From the NCBI GenBank assembly GCA_027475525.1, contig JAMWFC010000049.1, positions 4,076,947-4,140,946 of the forward strand: a stretch of DNA of 64,000 nucleotides, in the 5' to 3' direction. Position numbers and translations under genes: made by a program. Shown piece after piece: positions 1 through 9,934 of this stretch; position 1 is the first letter of the stretch; every line of letters begins with the position of its first letter. The notes beneath the pieces were generated by a model. The model was not told the origin of the DNA, made no database searches, and saw nothing but the letters and a program-made list of their open reading frames with translations. The DNA is from Macrolepiota albuminosa. Its lineage: Eukaryota; Basidiomycota; Agaricomycetes; Agaricales; Agaricaceae.

Positions 1-540
1 GGCATTGGACCCGCTGTGGACCGCCTGGTCCCACTGCTCCGGCTCGCAGGGAGGGTTCTCCCAGTCCGTACTGACGACTCGGCGTCTCCTGGGGCGCCAT
101 AGGCGCCGGTTGACTGTCGGCCGTCCTGCGGGGGTCCTTTGGACGCCAATCGGCTAGACCGTCGCGGTCCTCCTGGCAACTGCGTAACTGGGGGCGTTAA
201 TCCCCCGGGCATCTTGTCTTGGAGGCGTTGCGGGCCGTCCTGCTGTGAGCTTTCAGCTCTCCGGGCCTCGCTCTCATTCCCGGCCAGGTCGGCACTCTGA
301 CCTCGGTCTCGAGCCTTGGGTCTTACCTGACCCGCATTGGACGCTGACGCGTCCTGGGTGTCTGCTGGGTCTCCCCGTAGGTCGTGGGCATTTCGCCCGC
401 CGTCAGTGGGCGCTGCAGGTATGGGATTACTCATCGATCCCCTGTTTGAAATTTGCACGGTGTGGCTGTGCAAGAAGCTCGAGAAGCTGATAGAGTTCTG
501 TCAACGAACTCAACGACTGACGTCGGATGCTAGGCAATAG
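1..540. other. Unassigned GC-rich segment
   Basis: This segment is clearly richer in G and C than the DNA that follows, and two overlapping plus-strand frames (245-490 and 337-540) stay open. Neither encodes a motif I recognise, and the reverse frame is also not identifiable. The base composition and the abrupt switch to AT-rich DNA near 560 suggest the end of a gene or a retroelement gag that begins outside the window. Confidence 0.3.
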
Positions 541-1099
541 ATCCTAGCTGGCGGATTCAAAAAAATGTAACGAAGTTACAGGATTTGTGAGAGCTTAAGT
601 TCACACAGTACAGAATCAGACCAGACCGGTCTATTGACTATGTAGTGTAAAACAAAATTAAGCTGCTTAATAAGCAGCACATATGTACGTATATATAGTA
701 AGTAATTAATATATTATATTTATTATAATAAATATAATATAATACCTAATACAGTAAGTAAAGCTATGTGGCCAATGCCACATAGCGGACTACGCTACAA
801 TACTATACAGAGGTTCCATTATTATTGTGACTCAATGACTTCACAGTGTACATTAGCAAGTTCAGGTACATCATGATGTTGAGAGTAAGGTACCAAGGTA
901 CTGCTGCTGCAAACTTACTTAATGGAGCCAGAACCTAGACTCGGTCACTTTTGGATGTTTTTGCCTTTAGACACTTGTGCTGCTGACCGTAAATATGTTA
1001 GCAGTGAGATACTAAAAATGGGCTGCAACACTGCTATAGGAAGAAAGATAATTGAGACTTCATTGTGCCTTGTATGTTGAGTTTTGTTTTTGTGGATTC
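541..1099. other. AT-rich non-coding stretch
   Basis: I see no coding frame here. The part from 660 to 760 is almost pure A/T with palindromic runs of TTATTATAATAA type. A short inverted repeat (TATGTGGC around GCCACATA) lies near 765-785. It may be an intergenic spacer or the remnant of an element end. Confidence 0.4.
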
Positions 1100-1561
1100 A
1101 TGCCAAAGCGCCCCCACCCAATGATTATTCAGTGCTGTGGCTATGGCAACTGCCACAAGGTCTTTTCCCGCATTGAGTACCTTGTCTGCCACCTCCAATA
1201 TGTCACTGCTCCCGCCTGTGCTCTGCTGACAAATGACAGCAAATACATGGGTGAGCATCCCTTTGCCTGCCATTGCTCCAAGCAGTTCTCCTGCCTCAAC
1301 AATCTCTGCCAGCATGCACAGAACGTCCATGCCAACAAGCACGACCAGAACAAGCACATAATGCGTGATCTCACCAGTCTCCAGGCAACCTTGGTGGCTT
1401 CCAACAAGCTGTCTGCACATACTCACCACCAGCCCGTCTCCAGTTTCTGTCCCTCTACTTCTGAGTGTCTTCTGCTGTCCTTCATTCCTCCATCATCCAG
1501 CAGCAGCCTAGTCTGGGGATCAGGTGAAGTTGAAAGAATTGAGAGGATGAAGTCGAGTTGA
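1100..1561 (+). pseudogene. C2H2 zinc-finger transcription-factor relic
   Basis: The start was set at the ATG at 1100. The first 15 residues or so enter a finger of the form C-x4-C ... KVFSRIEYL ... H that has lost its last zinc-binding histidine. About 45 residues later comes a second finger, ACHCSKQFSCLNNLCQHAQ, with the C-x-C ... H-x4-H spacing of fungal two-finger regulators, followed by an RDLTSLQATLVASNKL tail. Functional fungal relatives normally carry RLDNLRQHAQTVHADK in the second finger. Several basic residues needed for DNA contact are replaced here, and the linker between the fingers is expanded. I infer a decayed nuclear DNA-binding protein whose other half may be the His/Gln-rich frame at 2047-2580. 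Confidence 0.6.
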
Positions 1562-2046
1562 GAACTGGGGGTTCTAAGACGAGACCCAGTTAGTGAAGCT
1601 TAAGTCGCAAAGTGCGTACCAGTCTTAAGAGCATGCAAACAAGTTGAGCGTGCCAGTCAGAGCATACCAGTCAATCAAAGGGCATGCAAACAATCAAATG
1701 TAATATCAAGACTAGCAAATACAACAGGGAACTATGCTATAAGTACTACGGGGCCAGATCTGGGTCTCTGGATTCCAGGGTGTCTGGGATAAGTTCCGAG
1801 AAGCATTGAGTGGCGGGCAGGGGACTGTATACCAGAATTGTGCATGTGGGGCATGCAATCAATTGACATGGAGAGAGTTGTGATGCATGATGCGTGATGG
1901 CCAGAAGTGAGTAGCATGATCTGATCGTTGATTGCGGTTTGATGGTAGTTGATCCCAGGGTCTATGATGCAGGGTTGCCAGGGGTGCTGGGTGATGGCGG
2001 TCTTTGATGTGTGTGATGGCAGCGTCGGTAGTCATGATGGCAGGAG
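1562..2046. other. Spacer with GCATGCAAAC and TGATG repeats
   Basis: There is no convincing gene. GCATGCAAACAA occurs twice (near 1632 and 1682) with ACCAGTC between, and from about 1875 to 2040 the sequence is a degenerate TGATG/GATGG-rich simple repeat. It probably separates the two halves of the broken zinc-finger gene. Confidence 0.35.
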
Positions 2047-2580
2047 TTGTGTCATGGTGTTGGCAGGGGTGTCCTGGGGTGGTTCTGGGAGGGAGAGGTC
2101 GTGACACATGCCATCGTCAATGGCAACTCATGCCCCCTACCCCCTCATCCATACTCTACCACCTTTTCTGTCTCATCCACGGCCTCCGATTCTCTGCCTG
2201 TACCAGCCGGCTACGCTGTCTCCCATCTCCAGACACACTTTGCCTATCCTCTGCCTCAGCCTCAGCCCCAACACCCCCACCCCCACCTGCACATTCCGTA
2301 TGCCATGCTGTCCCTCCACCATGAGCAGTACATGCCTTCACCTGCCCTGACCTCTGCAACCTCGTACTACTCATCTTGCTCCTCTTTGCTCTCCCCAAGG
2401 AGCCCTGGTCATGTTGGTGCTCACGGTCATGGCCACGGCCATCTTGCACATCAGCAGGCACAGGCGTACCAACCTCTGCAGGCCCAGCAGGGTGCTGCCG
2501 CTGCTTACTCGCATCATCACCAGCCACACCATACTGGATATCCATCGACCTACGAGTATAGCCAGGACTATAACACGTAG
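2047..2580 (+). pseudogene. His/Pro/Gln-rich C-terminal frame, probable transcription-factor tail
   Basis: The frame is open to a TAG at 2578-2580. It encodes a low-complexity protein rich in Pro, Ser, His, Gln and Tyr, with an alternating GHGHGH stretch, a run of Ala and the end STYEYSQDYNT. Such tails are common in fungal C2H2 regulators, and the segment lies downstream of a two-finger relic on the same strand. I infer that both belonged to one gene, with the intervening 480 bp being intron or decayed coding sequence. The start given is only where the frame opens; no reliable initiator is visible. Confidence 0.4.
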
Positions 2581-3294
2581 ACCCTCTTGTGTGTTTTTTG
2601 TCCTTTTATTTTGCTTTTGTAGATATCTGTATACCGGACTCATTTATTCTGTGAGTCGTCATTCTTGGCCTACTAATAATTTGGCGTGCCCCCGCGTCCT
2701 ACCTACCTATCTACTGACTATGCAAAAACTTAAATCTTATCTTTGTTTTCTCTATTTCTTTTGTACATTGTAAAGTTGTTGCTTTGCCCCTTGAACCTTT
2801 TTTCTTGTTGCTACATACATGTACTTGGCTCAGATTTTAGTCAAACTTGGCAAGATTCCCATCATGAAGTCCAACTAAATATTTTTGGCATTTAGACCGC
2901 CTGCGTTTGGTTCTCGATGTAAGAGAGATAGTGTACTTGTGGGCTGGTGTAGGTGGAAGGCAGGAAAAATCAGCCGTTATGAGTGCATACAAGTCCCCAG
3001 AGATGTATAGGTACGTCACAATCTAAGTGAGAGTCTGCTTAGAACGAGAAATAAGTCTTGAGGTGTTCGGTGCTGAAGATCGAGAGAGTGCAAGATATCG
3101 AAGCGGAGCGTGATTTCTCAAGAAAATGTGAATAACCTGCTCCGAATTGAGTGTTCTGTATAAGTACAAAAGGTATATGTTTCTTCATATTCTTCTGTTT
3201 AGAAATACTGACCACCTTTCTGTGTATGATCACCTGCTAGCTTTTGGTATCAATGCGATGCCTCTCTATCACGAGTTAGTCCGCTTTTTTCTAC
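2581..3294. other. Intergenic, nothing identified
   Basis: This is a T-rich 3' flank with no conserved frame on either strand and no repeat I can recognise. Confidence 0.4.
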
Positions 3295-3376
3295 ACGAGC
3301 TATGATTCGTGCCTTCAGCACGAATTTCATAGCTCGTTGGGGGCTTCGCCCCCCAACCCCCCCCCCCCCCCCACCC
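3295..3376. repeat. Two adjacent perfect-stem hairpins followed by a C-run
   Basis: The first hairpin (3295-3337) pairs ACGAGCTATGA with TCATAGCTCGT, and an inner stem pairs TTCGTGC with GCACGAA around a CTTCA loop. It is followed immediately by a second hairpin, TTGGGGGCTTCGCCCCCCAA, and a nearly pure run of about 20 C. The stacked design with a GC-rich second stem looks like the structured end of a small mobile element or an intrinsic RNA structure, not chance. Confidence 0.6.
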
Positions 3377-3941
3377 CCAACTAAGCCTCCATGAGGATCC
3401 TTGAAACTCAGAGATTATACGACCGCCCGCGTTTCGTTCACCACAAACATATAACCATAGACACTTGACGCAAGGATGAGCGATACTGAGATGTGACAAG
3501 GTGTTCAAGTATCTCAGAGAATCCTCAGAGCAGTAGAAGTACGTGGAACGGTCCCAATAATGAGTGCGCCAGGAATGGGTGAAGGAAACATAAGAAATAT
3601 CTTTGTGACCCGGTTTTGAAGCTAGAGGTAAGAGAAACTAGCATGATGCTCAAACATTTTTGCCTCGAATTACTTACATCATCCCTCACTGATGTTTACC
3701 ATCACAACAAGTCAACACCTGCTGATACTGATGTAATCTCAGGTCCTGGAGGACCAATGTTGGAATAAGGTATGTATACAGACTCGCCACATCTTTGATG
3801 ATAAATTCAATCTATTGCCAGGTTTTTTTGCGGTGTATCTAGTACTGATTCACACTTACTCATTGATGGGCAATAACAAGGCGGTGCTGTTGCACACTGG
3901 GCTGCCTTTCCACTTGCATTGGTTCTGCGATTACGAGCGGC
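3377..3941. other. Intergenic upstream of the G-alpha relic
   Basis: No coding frame is supported. A small perfect hairpin GGTCCTGGAGGACC lies near 3742. This would be the promoter region of the former G-protein gene. I see no clear TATA element. Confidence 0.35.
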
Positions 3942-6037
3942 ATGGGTGGATGCATTTTGACAACTGACAGAGAGCAGGCGAGGTCCACCACGATTGACAA
4001 ACAGATCAAGGAGGACGCGAAGAAGTATAAGCAGGAGTGCAAGATCCTGTTACTAGGTGTGTGTCGTATGCCACATCACCACCCATACATCTCTAACTGA
4101 CTCTCTGAACAGGTTCTGGCGAGTCCAGGAAGAGCACCATCGTCAAGCAGATGAAGATCATTCACCAGAATAGGTTCTCACAGGCCGAGCTCGAGGCTTA
4201 CCGACCCGTTGTGTATAAGAACATCCTTGATTCTGTCCACGGTGTTCTCGTATACATGCGTAGCCTGCACATGGACTGCATATCTCTCCGGAACGCCATC
4301 CTCGCAGACAAGATTCTCGTGTACCGTGTGACGGGAATCAAGGCGAGCTCAACAAGTCATCTACCCTCAACGTTGGGCCAGGCGAGGAGGAGGAGGGTCA
4401 AGGGGATGGAACTGGGTGAGGATAAACCAGAGGAAGAAGCATTAAATGACGAGGGCAAGGAGAGGCCGAAAGGGAAGGAGGAGGAGGATGCGTGGTTTGC
4501 ACCTGAAATTGCAGAGGCAATTAATCAGGTGTGGAAAGACGAGACATTCCAGAAGATTATGGACAATCATACCAACAATTTTTATCTCATGAATTCCACC
4601 ATCTAGTGGTTTCAGTCCCTCAAAAGTTCGAACTACACTTATAATTTCATTTTATCTAGCTTCTTCTCAGAGATTCTATGAATAGGCATGCCTGGATACA
4701 TTCCCAGCGAGACTGACGTCCTTCGTGCATGGAGAAAGACGTTTGGGATATCTGAGGAGAGGTTTTTGATGGATACCCTATCGTGAGCGGCTCTCTCATT
4801 TTCCCGTCTGCCTTCATCATTGTCCTACCTGCTATGCTTCCTGTACTTGCTACATTTTACCAGCTTTGTGTTGTCTTTGTCACTTGTTTCCCTTTCCTTC
4901 TCATCTCTTGGTCTCTCTGACCTGAACAAATGAATTCTTCATTCTTTCGCTCACTACCAGCGTCTCTCTGCTCAAACTATATATGCTTCCTTCCTTCTTC
5001 TGACCAGCCCCTTCATTCTCTGCTTCTCTACTATCAAATCCCTTTCTCCGCTCGTAAGATGCTAATCGCCCTTCTACTTACAGAATTAACATGTTCGACA
5101 TCGGCGGTCAACGATCTGAGCAAAAGAAGTGGATCCACTGTTTTGAGAGTGTGACAAGCATTATTTTTTGTACGGCGCTGAGCGAGTACAATCAGGTGCT
5201 GTTGGAGGAGAAATCGCAGGTGGGTATTGAGCTTCAGGCGTTACAATTTGGTTTCTGTGCTGCAGTCCTTTGTTGGGTACAATTATGCTTGATCTGTTCC
5301 TGTGTGCTTCTATGTTTTTCGTTTGTCTCGTCATTTTTTTCATTTCTTATCTCTATGGATCCTTCTGTCGACATCGTCTACCCGTCTATGAGGCTTCGAC
5401 GGGTACCCTTGTTTGGAATTGGTCTGTTTGCATTATCTATGCACCCACGTTTCTTTCTACTGGCCTTGGACTCGTGGGCAGTGTACAGGTGTGTTGTAGC
5501 TTCATCTGAAATCGTGTCTGCTTTGACTTCTCCATGCCACGATTTTTACGCTTGAAACTACTTTTCTTTGTTCGGCCCTATTATTTCGCTTTCTTTTTCC
5601 CCTGCATGTCGTCTTTATTTCTCATTCACCTCGACTTGATACTTTCTTTTGGAACCTACATTCCTTTCCTATTCAACGCTGCTGACCTTCCATTTCTTTC
5701 ACAGAACCGAATGAGGGAATCGCTGTATCTCTTTGAGTCCGTCATCAACTCTCACTGGTTCCTTCGTATATCAATGATATTATTCTTGAATAAGATTGAC
5801 GTGTTCAAGGTGAAGCTGCCCAAGGTGCGTTTCTAAGCCGCTCCTTTTTTTGTTCAAATCCGTCTTTATTTTGTGCATTTTCGCATTTTGTACTGATGTA
5901 TGGTCTCTGTTCATGCAGATGCTGCTACAGAAATTCTTCCCCGAGTACACGGGTGGCACAGATATCAACAAGGCTGCAAAGTACATCTTTTGGAAGTTTA
6001 TGTGGACAAACAGGATGAAATTGAGTGTGTATCCTCA
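3942..6037 (+). pseudogene. Heterotrimeric G-protein alpha-subunit pseudogene
   Basis: Six exon-like blocks are visible: 3942-4056, 4113-4608, 4660-4782, 5084-5219, 5705-5824 and 5919-6037. The N-terminus MGGC keeps the myristoylation/palmitoylation site. The P-loop reads GSGESRKST, with Gly replaced by Arg. The helical domain carries an acidic Glu/Lys-rich insert. Switch I reads VLRAWRKTFGI, so the catalytic Arg is Trp. DIGGQ and LNKID motifs remain. Two in-frame stops lie at 4604 (TAG) and 4679 (TGA where relatives have Arg). After SVYP at about 6037 the last exon, which makes the receptor-contact tail, is missing. The product would have coupled membrane receptors to cAMP or MAPK signalling at the plasma membrane. 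Loss of the P-loop, GTPase Arg and C-terminus makes function very unlikely. Confidence 0.9.
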
Positions 6038-6328
6038 GTAAGTCATCTCTTAGTCTCTCGTCATCTTGTGTATCCTTTATTTTGGCAACGTAAAATGGCA
6101 CAGAATAGGTTACAACTCGTTGGTGATCTCTATCTACATCATGAATAACCATGTTAAGATCTGCAAGGCCTACGCTATGCTAGTAGGATTAAGTGCCAAA
6201 TCTCTTCACACTCCGGCTCGGCCCGTAACACGTGATGATTTTAATTCGTTCGTCCATTGCCACACAACATCAACATCTTTCTAGTTCGTTGTTTTGAACA
6301 TTCTGAAACAAACCTCTACTGCTTTATA

Positions 6329-7284
6329 ATGCCGGTATGTCTTCCATTTTCATGCTTTGAGGTGACTAATCTATCTCTGTGAAGAATATTCCTCCTAAGC
6401 GTTCCAAGCTCTTTAGGAGAATATCGTGGTTCATCCTGGAGGAAATCATCATGGGGCTCCTGCTGTACTGCTACGGTAGATACTGCACGTTCTTCAAAAT
6501 ACCGTATCCTTTCGAGCCAATCCTGAACATTTACGCCATGCCGTTTAATACTGTCCTGAAGTATGGAGACCGCACTCGTGAGGAAGAAGCGCTTTCCATG
6601 AAACTTGCTCACTCTCTCGGGCTTCCTGTCCCAAGGGTTCTATTTTATGCAATCTGTCCATACGCAGAAGTTGGTGCAATCTGGATGACGCGTGTACCAG
6701 GTCAACTCTTGTCGCAGGTGTGGCAAGACCTTTCTGATGACGAACGATCTACGATTATGGGCGAGTTACACCAATGTCTCCTTCGTCTGAGGGAGTGCGA
6801 AAATCCTCGCAGCCCAGAGATATCTTCTATCACTGGCACATACATCAAAACCTTCCGCGCTTGTGATGGTGTAATTCCCCCATGCTCTGACAAGTCAGAA
6901 TTCTTCCGATATCTTGTGCGCGCTCGGATCCATACAAATTGTGATCAACCGGTCAAGAGCCAAGCGGAATTCGATGAAGGGACGAAGAAAATTGAACGTC
7001 TAGCAGATATGTCGCATTCCATTGTGTTTGCACATGGCGACCTTATGCGGCACAATATCCTCGTGAAAGACGGACATATCTCCGGTATCATTGATTGGGA
7101 GTGTGCGGGATGGCTTCCAGAATATTGGGATTATACTACTATGACCATTCGTGGGTTTGGGACGCCTTCGTTGTGGCACTCTTCCATCTATGACAACCCT
7201 GCTTTCAAGTATCACGAGGAGCTGACATGTGATTTCGCTCTCGCCTCTTCCACGCAATCATCTTTTCCTCGTTATTTACCATAG
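6329..7284 (+). CDS. APH-fold phosphotransferase-like protein
   Basis: The gene model joins 6329-6334 and 6385-7284. The 50-nt intron starts GTATGT, has a TGACTAAT branch-like site and ends AAG. This gives a proper ATG, which the unspliced frame lacks. The 301-residue product has the aminoglycoside-phosphotransferase/choline-kinase-like fold signature: HGDLMRHNILV at about 219-229 (catalytic Asp221, Asn226) and IIDWECAG at about 237-244 (metal-binding Asp239), preceded by an N-lobe rich in VPRVLF/WMTRVPG-type segments. Fungi have large families of such proteins with mostly unknown substrates. It is probably cytosolic. No internal stop or frameshift is seen, so it may be functional, in contrast to its neighbours. 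Confidence 0.8.
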
Positions 7285-7839
7285 CCATTTCATTTGAATG
7301 ACTTGTGCCCACACAACGTCATGAATCCCCATTTTCTTGTTCAGATCATCTAATATTGTTGTTGAACACACTTTCACCATGCGAGTATATGAGTCAGTCG
7401 GTCTGTTTTTCGCCAAGTCGTAGCAATCTTCTTACACCGTGAGCTGGCCTTGATGCCTGCTCCCTTGACCTGTAGACTAAGTATGTGAACGCCAGGATGA
7501 GGGTTATTGTTACCACTGATGCTTGCGCCTGGCTGTAACCATCATTGCTCGTCGTTATACATGTTACTACAAAACATACAAAACATGGAAACTCGGAAGG
7601 AAAGCCTGGAAACAAAGTTAATTTGCGATTGAGCACTGCATCTCATCTGTCCATGACACTCACAACACCCATTACACCAAATCATCCATATCATTAAGCG
7701 ATCAGAACGGGGTCTTTCAGGCAGTTTCTGTGTGAACCTAAGCCAGGCTCTTATTCTGACACCCCACCACATCTTCATTTTCGTATAGCCAAAACACGAG
7801 AACAAAGAATGGGAGGGCCTTCCTAGCTAAGTCAACACA
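7285..7839. other. Intergenic, nothing identified
   Basis: Both strands contain only short frames without motifs. It forms the 3' flank of the APH-like gene and the lead into the next relic. Confidence 0.4.
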
Positions 7840-8346
7840 ATGCCCAGCATTCAGCTAGGGCAACAGTCGCAGAGAAGACTCGACAAGCAAATCTTTGCAA
7901 CTGCAATGGTCGACGCGCTCGGAGGACCAACAGAATTCCATGGGCGCTTCACATTCCCACTAGTTGACATGATCCCCAACGACAATTTTTTGCTCCCTCC
8001 GGGTGTCTGAACAGACGACACTCGATGACACTCCATCACAACATTCACTGCACTAGGGCTATAAGGCAGTGAGAAGGGCAGTTTCGACGAGGGAGACCAG
8101 CTGAGGACGTATGCGGATTGGTACTGGCACGGGACTCTATCTGCTATTGACTACTGCTTTGATATTGGTGGCACGATGATCACCTCCCTGGACATCTACT
8201 GCACGATACCGGACCAGGATATTCAGGGCGTTTTACGAGATATTCGGGAACGATTGGACACAGATTGTTCTTCGGAGAATGGAAGCTTTGATGCGCGTGT
8301 TACCGATCGCGCTGGCCTACTGGGCAGATGAGAACTTGGCAAGGAA
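7840..8346 (+). pseudogene. ADP-ribosylglycohydrolase (DraG/ARH-type) relic
   Basis: From the ATG at 7840 the frame reads a typical ARH start with VDALGGPTEFHGRFTFP, then NFLLPPGV, a TGA where the family has Trp, and TDDT. TDDT is the Mg2+-binding motif of the family. After a break, another family segment, GSFDEGDQLRTYADWYWHG followed by LSAIDYCFDIGG, appears from about 8077. The remainder to about 8346 is degenerate. Full-length enzymes remove ADP-ribose from proteins and are about 300-350 residues. Here roughly half is recognisable, with stops and a deletion. It lies just left of an intact retrotransposon. Confidence 0.75.
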
Positions 8347-8484
8347 GTAACCGAGTTCAACACGTGGTTACTAGAGTGGCGGGAAATAGAGCTTTGAAAA
8401 TTAGCCTGGCTAATTAGCCGGTAATTAGCCGGTCCTCAAAATCATGGGATCAGTAGGTGTGAAATAGGGCAAATTAGCCCCGAC

Positions 8485-8858
8485 TGTCATCTTAGACTCA
8501 TCCCTGGGAGATTTCTTACTGTGGCGGCGGCGTCTCTCGGTTACTTCCCGGCAACTCAACTGTTGATTCTCAGTTTTATTATCCTTGTTTAATTCATTTT
8601 TATTTACTATTTACTTCGCCAGGATGATCGTACCCGATCGTCCTGTATAGTTACTCAGCCACCAGGTCCTTAGGTGTGGCGTGACCCCCATCTGATCCCT
8701 CAGTTCCTTTACCACGGACTGAGGGTATGTCGTTACTTCTTCTATATGGATTAGACTTCTTTACTTACCTCCTACCTGTAGATCTAAGACTTACTTCATA
8801 CTACAGGTTAACAGAGTTCCTTTACCACGGACTGAGGATCTAAGACTTACGTACTACA
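8485..8858 (+). repeat. copia-1 5' LTR
   Basis: The repeat begins TGTCATCTTAG and ends GTACTACA. Near its 3' half it carries two copies of an inverted motif, CTCAGTTCC ... GGACTGAG and its near-copy GAGTTCC ... GGACTGAG, each followed by AGACTTAC ... ACTACAGG. Differences from the 3' copy are mostly CG versus TG or CA. Transcription start and polyadenylation signals should lie here. Confidence 0.93.
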
Positions 8859-8871
8859 GGTTATTGGCCCC
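8859..8871 (+). promoter_or_regulatory. copia-1 primer-binding site (initiator tRNA-Met half)
   Basis: The sequence directly after the 5' LTR is GGTTATTGGCCCC. It resembles the complement of the anticodon arm of initiator tRNA-Met, as in Drosophila copia, where a half-tRNA primes minus-strand synthesis. It is not a 3' CCA-end match. Confidence 0.6.
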
Positions 8872-8950
8872 AAAAAGTGCTCACTTACAACACGCGCTCA
8901 CACACACTACGCCCACTTAAAATCACATTAACTTACACAAAATACAAAAC

Positions 8951-9934
8951 ATGACTTCCACTACATCGGGAGGGAATAGTAATCCCCCTACATTTTCAGA
9001 AGAATTTCTATTTGACGGAACAAATTACATCATGTTTAGGGACCGCATCCTCTTAGCAGCAAAACTTAGAGGGGCAGAGGGTTATCTGGACGGAACCATA
9101 GGAACACCAAACCCCAAGATGACGGTACCTACCCCCCCGGCAACAGAGTGGTGGGACAAGTTCCCATCCTACCAAGAGTGGCAAGCACAAAATGCATGGA
9201 CGTTGGCGCTCATCGTTTATAACACAAAAAATCCTGTTGGTCTCGGGATCAAAATGTCGGACACGGCGACTAAGGTCTGGGAGACTTTGAAGGAGTCTTA
9301 CGGAACAATTTCCGACTTGGGGGCAAACATGGCAGAAAATGCCTTAAGGGCAATAAAATACATAGATGGGATGGATTTCCAGGAACACATCACGCATCTC
9401 CGGTCAAAATGGAATTACGTGATTGAAAAGGGAGCGGACATAAAGGACAACCAATTTAGAGCTATTATCATCTCCTCCCTTCCAGCTTCCTGGGACTATA
9501 TTGTCACGTCCCTCCAATCTACAAAAACATCAACAGAACTCATCGCGGGCTTGAATGTCCATTGGGAACGTTTGAAGGAGCGATTGATGGCCGGAACAAA
9601 ATTGAACTCCATGGCGCTCATCACCAAAGCACCACAACCCCAAAATAAGCCAGTATGCACCAATACCAACTGTGGACGCACCAGACACACCATTGAGAAT
9701 TGCTATTGGAGAGGAGAAGGAAAGGAGGGACAATTCCCACCGAACTTTGGACACCGCCAAAACACTACCCCTGGGCAAACTCCTCCCAAGCCGCAAAACA
9801 GCATTCCAGCAGCAAATCTTGCTTCTACTACCTTGAATCAACCTCAGACCACGTATGCATTAGTTGCAAATGCACAGTTTATGCCAGCCGCTGTATATGA
9901 TCATACCTTGAACCCCTTGGAATCTTACCTCTGA
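8951..9934 (+). CDS. gag: copia-1 Gag
   Basis: The product is 327 residues, starting at an ATG 80 nt after the primer site. The first 230 residues form a UBN2/Ty1-type capsid domain (FDGTNYIMFRDRI ... TKVWETLKESYGT ... ISSLPASWD). A zinc knuckle of the form C-x4-C-x4-H-x4-C sits at about 237-252, followed by the FPPNFG motif seen in basidiomycete copia gags. The TGA at 9932 lies in the same frame as the following protease, so the ancestor probably made a continuous Gag-Pol. Confidence 0.85.
   Translation: MTSTTSGGNSNPPTFSEEFLFDGTNYIMFRDRILLAAKLRGAEGYLDGTIGTPNPKMTVPTPPATEWWDKFPSYQEWQAQNAWTLALIVYNTKNPVGLGIKMSDTATKVWETLKESYGTISDLGANMAENALRAIKYIDGMDFQEHITHLRSKWNYVIEKGADIKDNQFRAIIISSLPASWDYIVTSLQSTKTSTELIAGLNVHWERLKERLMAGTKLNSMALITKAPQPQNKPVCTNTNCGRTRHTIENCYWRGEGKEGQFPPNFGHRQNTTPGQTPPKPQNSIPAANLASTTLNQPQTTYALVANAQFMPAAVYDHTLNPLESYL

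Noticed and set aside
6379..6384. GTG start for the APH-like protein
   Set aside because: A spliced model from the ATG at 6329 with a 50-nt intron gives a normal eukaryotic start and the same length.
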